DNA of 64,000 nucleotides. It comes from Coturnix japonica. Its lineage: Eukaryota; Chordata; Aves; Galliformes; Phasianidae. The notes below the pieces were generated by a model that saw only the letters and a list, made by a program, of their open reading frames with translations, made no database searches and had not been told where the DNA came from. The DNA is taken from assembly GCF_001577835.2 (NCBI RefSeq), contig NC_029532.1, positions 6,714,606-6,778,605 of the forward strand. Direction: 5' to 3'. Position 1 is the first letter of the stretch, and each line of letters begins with the position of its first letter. The translations under genes and the position numbers were made by a program. This document shows positions 39,831-49,600 of this stretch, in pieces.

Positions 39831-42800
39831 TTATTCTGCTCCTTCCACAGCTGTAGTAGAAACTGCTTTAACATAATAAGGGCCTTCATTCAAATAAGCC
39901 CTAAGCCTCAAGTAATACTGATTCCCAAAGATTTCTGCAATTGTTTTAGAGTTTACAAGGGCCTTCACCAGTTCATACTTGGCGTCCTTTGAAGCTTTGT
40001 CAGGTTCCACAGATCTGTCTACAATGTATTCCACAAACCCTGGACTGTTGAGCATCAACTTCTGAGCCCAGGCTTGATTTGCAATAGCCTAAACATGAAG
40101 ACAAAAAGAGAAGAAAAATTCATGTTACTTTTAAAAACGCCCCAAAATCAGTTACACAGCAGAGAGAGCAGAAAAACTTACATGGGATATTAATTCTACA
40201 CAGTATTTACACAGCTACCTTCTAAACAACAGTATTTATCACTCAAAACCAAGTACAGTTCAGTGCTTCCCTAATATTTGAAGTGAATTATCAAAGCAGT
40301 GACCTACTGCATAGGATTTCAAGGAGAAAAACCTTTGAATTAAAGTTTCTAAGAAAAGCACTGCAGACATGACCTATTTGCTATATTTTTTAAATGGTGA
40401 ATGCAAGTGAGGCACACTGGAAAAGACATTTCTGACTGCTTCAGGGCTTCACATAAAATACCACCATCTGTGACTTCCACTGAAAAACATGAGACTGTAT
40501 GGCAGTGCAATTAATGATCTCATCTTTAATAAAGGAAAGAAACTTACAGTGAACACCCTTAAAGCTCCACAGTGCAGATCAGGGAACGGCTGAGTACTGA
40601 TGCTCCTGAAGAGTTCCAGTGGTTGGCTGGACAAGGATGTGAACCATGACTCAGTCATTCTTAGAAGGTCTTCTGTCTGCTGCTCTGGCTACACATAGCA
40701 CAGAAACGTACAGATATGAAAGGTTAGTTAGAATTACAAATAGATCTTCACACAAACAAAGACCCACCAGTCGACCAGAAAACCAGCCCAACAAATAAAC
40801 TTACAGGCAAGTAGAGAAGAGATGAAACAGCATCCAAGCATCGAAGCCGCAGCTCCGTGGGCGCATTCTTTGCCTGGTGCCCTATTTTGTTTAACAGATT
40901 CTGAAACCTGCTTCCTTTGAAAGTAAGAAAACAGAAAAATTCAAGCAGACCTTAGCAAAAGTACAATGTTACTAATCAGTTACATTATACAACACCCTCC
41001 TACCACTAATGTAGTTATATATAAAGCCTGAGAAAGGATACTCTGATCCACTGTAACAAAAGCAGCATAAGGTTCTCTTTGCTTCATACGGACCTAGGAT
41101 GGATGAATTCAAAGCTTTTCTGTTCTTTCTGTAGACTATCCAAAGATTTCCAGAAGCAAAAGTTATTTGCCCCAGATAACTGAACAACCTTGGGAAGCTT
41201 AGACCCTACTACATCTGTGATTAGATATCCCCAATCATCTACAATGCTACAGTAGTTATCTGCTCATGCTTATTTTTCACTTAAGCTCTTCACTTTGAAC
41301 TAGCAGCAAAAAAGAAAACCAAGCAAACAAATAAAAACCAGAACCTACTTCCAACCATTTGAACCATTTTATATTAAGAAAAAAATTTCAGCCTTAGAGA
41401 AAAAAAAAGTGACATTGCATGACAGTTCATATTTTTCTCACCCTACTGGAAGGCCATGAGATAAAGAGAAACAAAGGAATCTAAAATTACAGGCCTACTG
41501 ACAGTTTGTATATTGCAGCTCACTAGAGAAGAGTGACTCAAATAACGTCTGTGACACCAGAATTCTGTCTGGGAGGCATTTTGCTCTGCCATGCCTGACA
41601 AGGCAATTAAAAAAATCACCTTATCTGCTATAATGCAGCTACTTGAAGAGACAACCTTGGATTGCTGAATATGTTTTTCAACTCACTACTCTATTACACT
41701 ATTATCAATACGCTTTTTAATATTATAATACACTGAGAAAATTTCATTAAAGAGAAAGATGATACTAACTTGCTTTCTGCAAAACCTGCTTGCCTTCCAC
41801 GCTTGATCCCAGGATTCCTAGCGTGTCCACAGCTACTCCAATCATGGTTGGATCGTGACTTTCTGCCATTTCAAAGACTTTTTCCATAAAGACAGGATAT
41901 CGCTCACAGATCTGCTGTGGGCTGTCTACAACAGCCAGGTTTCCAAAGAATTTAATAAATCCTAAGAGAAGATAACAAGAAACAAGCCTTCAGACTAGAG
42001 TAACAACAATTCATGTCAAAATAAAAGTAAGACCACTTCACCGTCAAACTGGGGTTATTATATGAGAACACTGTGAGAGGCATCAGAGAGAGCATAGAAC
42101 AAAGGAACAAGCAAATATTTAGGAAGCTTCACACTATACTATAAAGCACAACTTGGACTGTCTTTTCATAGTTCTGCTGGGAATAAGTATGTATGACATG
42201 ACACATTCATTTTTTAACAGCTACTTAATTCATGATCAAACTTCCCTCTTAAATTCTTAGAAAATCTGCAATAATGCATCAACTTCAAATGTATACTGCA
42301 GTCCCCCCCCAATCTCACCTTTGCTACCCACCTCTAAATAAATTAAGCTCATTCTTCATTTGTGCACATTCAATGTGAATTATAATACCCAAAACACTTA
42401 AGGGCTTTTGAAACAGCTTGGTAGTCTTCTCAGTTTAATATATAACACTTGCAAGGGGCAACCATGGGAAATACGAAATGCATGATATGACCTGGTAAGT
42501 AGAAGCCTGAGAAAGGATCAGACTCTGCACCAATGATGATGTTAGAAATCTTATCAATAATTCCTTGCTGAGCAAGATACTGACGTCCATGGGGAGTATG
42601 TGCCAGTGAGGTCACCATCTCTATGCACGTAGCTCTGTAACAGACAAAGTTTATTTGGTCTGTATAAAAAGGGTTATTTTAAGATCGAGTACCACCATTT
42701 TAGCAGTCTGTGAAATCTCAAGATCGCTGTAACATACCTGACCAGAACATCATCTCCAGTCAACTCTCCAATTAAGTCTGATATTAATCCACTGTTTGCA

Positions 42801-45295
42801 CAGTAATTAAGTGAATCTGCTGACACTGAAGAAATCTCAATGATTAGCTAAATAAAAACACAGGAGAAAAAAGTTATACAAATGTTGTGATGTCAACAAC
42901 TCATAGTAATGGCCAAATACATCTTACAATGCAGACTAACCCATTATATATTAGATATAGTTTTATCTTTTCATAATTAATCAAAATGCTTGCCTGAAAC
43001 AGGCTCATACAGAGTTGCAAGCTGACAGCACATTCATCTGACTTCTATTCATATTGTCTTTTCTTTAAAAGGTGAACTGCTATTCCCATTAAACTCTAAA
43101 TGGCTAAACTGCATTATTCCTCCTTTGTTGTGTGTATCTAAACTGACACATTACTCAGCATCACTGTCTCTTCCCCACACCAGAGTTTTCAACAGCTCTG
43201 CACAGCAGTGCTGTACTCCTCCTGCTCCCTTCTCACCTTGACAAAATAGACATGAAAAAAACTCACATAAGGACAACACTGATCCCATTCCTACCTCATA
43301 CACTCTGTACCGAACAACATCATTTGTTGCCATGACATTTTTCAAGTCGCTTAACAAGCTGCTCACAAACAAGGCCTCTAAGCCATCTTGGGTTTGGGCT
43401 ATTCTTGAGAGAGATTTGATGGCCTGTAAAGAAAAGCAGTTGCTTGCTATAGCACAAAGGGAAGAAAATCCAGGATGACTTGATTTAGTCTCAGTGTTCT
43501 TTACTAACATGTTAAATCATGCTGTTTGTTGACAATTGTAGCTCTCATTCACATTTCAATGAGAATTATTCTACTGCTGACAAGGGCTAGTATTAGTTAC
43601 TGCAATCCAAACCTCTGGCATCAAATGTGGGCCTTTAAGTTAACTCACACACCAACAGTTACTGGAAGAAAATAATTCTGGATAAACGTTTTTAATCACA
43701 TCTAAGCAACTTCTGAGCTTAAATCACATACATGATTACAATGTCTTCCAGGCAACATGAGCTCTTTTTTCATTAAGAAGGAACAGAAACTGCCATTTTG
43801 AGTAGAAAATGCATTTTGTGCAGCATCTACATCCATTTGTAGAGGAAGAAGAAAGCAACACTTACCTCTTTAGCCACTGCTATTTTCTCACCACCGATGC
43901 AATTTATTATCTGCCGTAGTAGTTCAGGACTGTTGAGAATTTCTCTAACAGCATCTGAATTTTCAACAATCCTCCCAACCTATGGGTATAATTAAATTAA
44001 GTAAGACCAAAACAGCCTTTTTTATCCTAAGAATAAAGGTTGAGCGAGCTGGGTTTCTTTATCTTGGAGAAAGTTCTGGGGAGACTTCATTGTGTCCCTC
44101 CAGTACTTGAAGGGAGCACATAAACAGGAGGGATAACGGCTATTTATAAGGGCGGACAGTGATAGAACGAGGGGGAATGGTTTTAAACTGGGACAGGGGA
44201 GGTTTAGGTTGGATATTAGGAGGAAGTCTTTCACCCAGAGGGCGGTGACACATTGGAACAGGTTGCCCAAGGAGGCTGTGGATGCCCCATCCCTGCAGGC
44301 ATTCAAGGCCAGGCTGGATGTGGCTCTGGGCAGCCTGGTCTGCTGGTTGGCAACCTTGCCTATGGCAAAGGGATTGAAACTAGATGAGCATTGTGGTCCT
44401 TTGTAACTCAGGCCATTCTACAATTCATTTTATGAGTTTTTTCCCCCACAAGGACTGAATCAGACACTGGTCTGATTCAAAGGGAATCACCATTTCTGGA
44501 GGCACTCAAAACTGAGCAGGCCAGCACCCCAAGCAGCCTGTTGTAAGCTGGCCCTACTTACTGCTGAGATTTGGCCTGTGATGACCAGAGCTCCATCCCA
44601 AACCACAGAATCATAGAATGGCTGATGTGAGAAGTGACCTGAGCAATACAAACTTGCTGCATTTTGTTCTATGGTACCTGCTGTCAGTGCTGGCTTAAAA
44701 TGCTCTGCTCAGAACAGCCCAAAATAAACATAAGATTCAGCTACAATTGCTATCTACCCAAACAGAGCTTTATATGTTACGGTTAGTAGGCATGTTGTGA
44801 AGCTCATACAGTGACACAGCGCACAGTAAGTACAGGAGCCTGCAGCAAAGCACCCCAACAGGTTGGGCAGCACAGCCAAACGCAGAGCTCAATTCGGGTA
44901 CCTGGGATATGGAGAGGATCTTCACGGAATCATCCGGGTGGAACAGCCCCTTCCTCAGCTCCTCACGGAGGTTCTGGATCGCATAGAGCGGGTCCAGGGC
45001 CTGCAGGACCCTCTCCAGGACTGCAACGCAGGCAGAGAGCTGCTCCCTGTGCGGATAGAGAGAAACCAGTCAGTGAAATCAGCACCTCGCAGAGCAGGGC
45101 CGGGCCGGGCCTGTCCGCTCACCTCTCACTGGCGCTGAGGAGGGTGAATAGCGCTGCCAGGTGCTCGTCGCTGAGGCGGGCCCGCAGGGCAGCGGGCGGC
45201 ACGGCCTGCACAGCGAGCCGCAGGGCACGCAGCTCTTCCAGCGGCTCCTCACACCGCGCCGCTCGCTCCAGCAGCTCCACCACCGCATCCGCCAT
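39831..45295 (-). CDS. PSMD5: PSMD5: 26S proteasome non-ATPase regulatory subunit 5 (S5B), complete
   Basis: PSMD5 is a cytosolic/nuclear HEAT/ARM-repeat chaperone that helps assemble the proteasome base by binding PSMC2-PSMC1-PSMD2, and it leaves before the mature 26S forms. Ten coding exons on the minus strand: 45123-45295, 44902-45046, 43866-43979, 43295-43423, 42738-42847, 42492-42634, 41770-41961, 40805-40914, 40557-40688, 39831-40088. All have GT-AG borders and compatible phases, summing to 501 residues (human 504). Matches to human include [56 protein letters not shown] and the C-terminus [10 protein letters not shown]. The start is the ATG at 45295, aligned with the human start; an in-frame Met at 45493 lies in the GC-rich 5' region and is not conserved. 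A CR1 LINE lies in intron 2. Divergent with the CUTA-like gene. Confidence 0.96.
44029..44432 (+). mobile_element. CR1 LINE 3' fragment in PSMD5 intron 2
   Basis: The plus strand carries a typical avian CR1 3' region: GTGTCCCTCCAGTACTTGAA, an AGGGCGGTGACACATTGGAAC block, GCCCAAGGAGGCTGTGGATG, CATTCAAGGCCAGGCTGGAT, and a tail near CTAGATGAGCATTGTGGTCC followed by a diverged CCATTCTACAATTC end. It is 5'-truncated, as most CR1 copies are, and lies antisense to PSMD5. Its left end is only about 50 bases from the exon 3 acceptor at 43979. Confidence 0.92.
44598..44640 (-). mobile_element. Short CR1 3'-tail fragment
   Basis: ACAGAATCATAGAATGGCTG followed by a decayed GAAGTGACCT is the reverse complement of a CR1 3' end. 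Only the tail remains, also within PSMD5 intron 2. Confidence 0.6.
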
Positions 45296-45480
45296 CTTGG
45301 TGCGGCCTACAAGCCCCGCGAGATCCACGCTTCCCCCTAGCAACGCCACCCCGTCGCTAAGGGCCCCTATCGCGTCCGCTGCGCTGTAAACAAAATGGCG
45401 GCCGTGCCCCGCCCCTTCGTGACTTCCGCCACCGCCTCGGGCTGTGATTGGACGAGAGGGAGAGGGGCGGGGAGATGGTA
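45100..45480 (-). promoter_or_regulatory. PSMD5: CpG-island promoter and first exon of PSMD5
   Basis: A CpG-rich block spans the first coding exon and about 180 bases upstream. On the minus strand the start codon lies in CCAAGATGGCGG, a strong YY1 motif that includes the ATG, as at many housekeeping promoters. A second AAAATGGCGGCCG motif is on the plus strand at about 45393. There is no TATA box. The boundaries are by eye. Confidence 0.6.
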
Positions 45481-45554
45481 CCCCGCTCATCAAGGGCGGT
45501 GGTGTGGGGGGGTTGATATGATAATGGGGTTGGATGTAGGGTTATTGAATAGAT

Positions 45555-45625
45555 GAGATTGGAGCAGGACTTAAAGGTCATTGAAGCGCTGAGAAGGCCT
45601 TAAAGGTCATCAAGTCCAACTGTAG
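45555..45625 (-). mobile_element. CR1 3'-end fragment beside the minisatellite
   Basis: TTAAAGGTCATCAAGTCCAA and a partial second copy (GACTTAAAGGTCATTGAAGC) match the reverse complement of the avian CR1 3' region. The fragment runs directly into the 14-bp tandem repeat, so the repeat may have grown out of the CR1 edge. Confidence 0.55.
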
Positions 45626-46207
45626 CTTAACCATAGTGCCATAACCATGGTGCCATAACCATGGTGCCNNNNNNNNNNNNNNNNNNNNNNNNNNNNNNNN
45701 NNNNNNNNNNNNNNNNNNNNNNNNNNNNNNNNNNNNNNNNNNNNNNNNNNNNNNNNNNNNNNNNNNNNNNNNNNNNNNNNNNNNNNNNNNNNNNNNNNNN
45801 NNNNNNNNNNNNNNNNNNNNNNNNNNNNNNNNNNNNNNNNNNNNNNNNNNNNNNNNNNNNNNNNNNNNNNNNNNNNNNNNNNNNNNNNNNNNNNNNNNNN
45901 NNNNNNNNNNNNNNNNNNNNNNNNNNNNNNNNNNNNNNNNNNNNNNNNNNNNNNNNNNNNNNNNNNNNNNNNNNNNNNNNNNNNNNNNNNNNNNNNNNNN
46001 NNNNNNNNNNNNNNNNNNNNNNNNNNNNNNNNNNNNNNNNNNNNNNNNNNNNNNNNNNNNNNNNNNNNNNNNNNNNNNNNNNNNNNNNNNNNNNNNNNNN
46101 NNNNNNNNNNNNNNNNNNNNTAACCATAGTGCCATAACCATAGTGCCATAACCATAGTGCCATAACCATGGTGCCATAACCATAGTGCCATAACCATAGT
46201 GCCGTAA
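45626..46207. repeat. 14-bp minisatellite (CCATAACCATRGTG units) with assembly gap
   Basis: Units of CCATAACCATAGTG or CCATAACCATGGTG repeat head-to-tail on both sides of a run of Ns (45669-46120). About three units are visible on the left and six on the right. The variable base is A or G in CATRGTG. The true array length is unknown because the gap falls inside it. It lies between the PSMD5 and CUTA-like promoters. Confidence 0.93.
45669..46120. other. Assembly gap (Ns)
   Basis: A run of undetermined bases inside the minisatellite. Open frames reported across it are artefacts of the Ns. Confidence 0.99.
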
Positions 46208-46369
46208 CTCTGACAACCCTCTGCTAAACCACGGAGTGATCTGCAGTTGTGGGGCGACTTTGGGGTCTGTGATGTTGTCTGTTGCGCTCAGCCCTGCAGT
46301 AGGGTGTGTTGCATGGTGTGAGTGGGCTTTCCCAGCCTCAATGACCCCGTGTGGGCAGGCAGGCAGCAG

Positions 46370-46640
46370 CAGCAGGGCAGAGGAGGAGGAGGAGTCAGGG
46401 CTGGCTGTGGGCAGCCGTCCCGGGCATCCTGCCCAGCGCAGGCACAGCAGGTGGAGGCAGCGGGACGCAGCTCTCTCCCGGCCGGGGTATGGAGGCTCTG
46501 GGCCCCCGCTGCCCCCTGCCCACCGCCCAGGGCTGCCCCCGGCCGGGCTGCCGCACCGTGCTGCTGGTAAGTGGGTATGGGCAGCAGGGGGATGGCTCTG
46601 GAGGGGCTCCAGGGGGGGCTCGAGCTGTATGGAAGCCTGT
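46370..46640 (+). promoter_or_regulatory. GC-rich promoter / first exon region of the CUTA-like gene
   Basis: GC-rich sequence with several GGAGGAGG and GCCCGG-type motifs precedes and includes the first coding exon. There is no TATA box. It is about 1 kb from the PSMD5 start, in divergent orientation. Confidence 0.45.
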
Positions 46641-49600
46641 AGGAGAAAGGGGTTCTCGGGCTGCTGAGAGCAAAGTGAGTTTCAGAGGTTTTTTTCCACT
46701 GGAGGTCGGCACAAGCTGTGGTGGTGTTTGGTTGTTGTGTTTGTTTGTTTGGTTTGCACAGAGCCTCATCCACGCAGAGTCGTTTAGGGAAAGTCCTCAC
46801 AAGGTGACTTTAATCCCTAAAGCTGTTTATAGCTGGCCAAAGCCAAAACAAATACATCTCCCAACCATCTTAGTCTCTAAGCTCAGCTACCTTTTTGCTG
46901 GTCAGTGCTTTGCAGTGAGATAATCACACAGCAGGCTGCTCAGTTTTGTTCACTTGAACCTTTTGGCAGCCAGGAGTTTATCAGGTCCCTCAGGTGGGAA
47001 TCCTGAAGGTTCAGCCCTTCACTCCCTTGGCACACTCAGTGCTTCTGTGCTGTCACCATTCAAACACCAACAAACACAAAAACATCAACCAGAAAATCAA
47101 AGCGGTGCTCACTGTTGTGCTGATGCTCAACCACAAGTGTGCGTGGGGATTTCCACATCACATGCACACACATCTTCCAAGGAGATTAATGATTGCCGGT
47201 GCTGAACAGGTCAGAGTTTGTCCTAAGCAGGGAATGTGATTATATTCTAATCCTGAGAAGCAAATCCAACAGCGTATCTCAGCCTGGCTGTGGGTGTAGG
47301 TGGTTTAATTTGCTGAACAGAAAGATATGGGCTTGAAAGAAATGATTGTGAGAAACCTCGTGATAACAAGGAGCGTTTCCTCAGATGGACTGAATGAGAG
47401 GAGACAACTCGTACTGAGCATCAGTCGTTCCCTGTCTTTGCAGTGTCAAGATATTTGTAGGATTCAGTCTTTACAAAAGCACTCCTGACATTATCCGTGT
47501 GTCGGGAGCACAGAGCAGGGTGGAAAGAAGGAGGAAAGAAGGTCTGTCCTCTTAGTCTTACAAAACCCTTTTTGTCACTGCTGTTGAATAAGGGCCAGAC
47601 GTTGTTTGTTATTAAAAAACAACAGAAGACAAAGAGAAGAGCAGCTGTGCAGAGACAGCGTGTGCTGCTGCTCCAGAGCAGGCACCCATCCTTTGGCTAT
47701 TACTCAGCACACCAAATTAACCTTGCTATTCCCAGCTGAGATAATTTATGGGTAGCATTTCTAAGTGACTGTGTTTATGGCATGTGATTACTGAGAGCAG
47801 CTGAGGGGTTTGCCGGGAATGGGATGTGCAGCAAAACAACTTGTTGCCACTCCGCTGCCAGCACAAGGAAAGAGCAGGACTGTTCTGCAGCCCTACAGAC
47901 TCAGGCTGCGTCAATAAGGATTTCTGTGCCTGAGCAGATTGAATTTGACTGTAATGTTTTTACCAGATAATTAAGATGAAATGAACCTAAAAACTGCATT
48001 TCAGTCCTGTCTGAAGTCTGTGGCACAGGCTGGGAGCACAGCAAAACATCTGAATGCAGAAAAGAACTTGCAAGAAAGGACTAAAGCTCTGCAAGGCCTG
48101 CACAGAATGTGTTGTCCAGAGCCCCTCCTGGAGGTGCTGCTCTTCTCCATCCACATCCTTGGGGAGGTAGGGGCTCTGTCCCCACTTGCTTGCAGGATAT
48201 GTCCCGGGTGCTCCTGTTTGCAACAGGAACAGCTGAACAGAGGCAACTTGGCACGGCATTAGGTTGGCCCCATTGTGGGGGAATAAATTGCTTCGTGAGC
48301 ATGTTTTCACTTAAATTGCAATGAGCACCGCTGTAATGTTGAAAGAAGACTGGAGAGCTCTTTTGAGCCAGAGATAATGTTAAGATAAACGCTTGTTTTT
48401 AGCAAATGCAACCTATTTCCCTTCAACCAGCACTCATGTGTTGCACTGCAGGCGGTGACGCTGTCTCTGCTGATGTACCCCATGCTGAGGAGCCTTGCTC
48501 TCCAGCTGCACTCTGCCATCACTGGCAGCTATGTCTCTGGGACCCACTCCATCGTCTTCATCAACTGCCTCAACGAGCAGATTGCCAAGGATATTGCAAG
48601 GTACTGAGCTGCTTCCCCTGCTTGTCTGCTTCAATTGTTTGGAAATGGCTTTTTGCAGAATAAAGCCTTTCCTTGTCCTTGGAACGGAGCTGCACTTCTC
48701 TGCTGGCTTTGACACCTCTGCCCAAAGTGATCCTGTTCTCCTCACTCCCTCCCTCTATCGCAGGCCCACGAACCAAGAGCTGTGATCTCTTAAAGCAAGC
48801 TGACAGTTACCTCTGAAGCCAGTGCCACAGTAACACATCAAACCAATTCCCAATTTATTCCACTGCCTTTCATTTTTAAGATCTATTAAAGCCGTGGCCC
48901 TAAATCTCTGCATCCTAATTTGGATTAAGACCCAATCCCATGTGCTCTGACATGCCACAGGCCTTCTTCTCTGAACATAACAGTAACAAATTCCCTGCCA
49001 AGCATTCGTAGGAGGGACAAACACAGTGTGCTAACATAAAAACAAATACAAATGAAGTGGTCCACAGAAAGCACAGAGCAGACACTTGTGAGGTGCACCC
49101 AAAGCCCACACCCTGCTCACCAGGCAAACTTTAGGGAGCAATATTACCTTGATATTTTTTTCTCGTTCAATGTATGAGATACACTGCATGATGTTTTGCA
49201 TGCAGTTTTTCCACATATCCGTCAGTCTCTGACTCAATAGATGGTTTGTTCAAAGCAGTGAAACTGTTGACTGGGGAAATGTTTATGATGGACCATTAAG
49301 TTTCCTGCAACACCTTCTCTGAGCTGTTTTCCCTGCTATGCTCTCGCTTGCCAAAAACTCTCCCTGTCCTCTGTAAGAGCAGAGCATTCCCAAGCAGCCA
49401 TTCAGGAGCTGACCGGCTACTGAAAGGGATTTTGTGTCACCTTAAATACTTCAACTGTATGAAGAAATTCAAGTAGAATCGTATCTGTGCCACTGGATGT
49501 CTCCTGAAAAAAAACCAAGAACAACAGTACATGGCTGCTGAAAAGATCCCTCTGTTCCTGAAAACACTTTGTCTTAACAGCTCTGCAAATGTTTCCCACT

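Noticed and set aside
45296-45493. Upstream in-frame Met as the PSMD5 start
   Set aside because: The extension is GC-derived and unlike the human start, which aligns to the Met at 45295.
45578-46216. Open frames across the assembly gap
   Set aside because: They exist only because the Ns hide stops; the visible parts are translated minisatellite.
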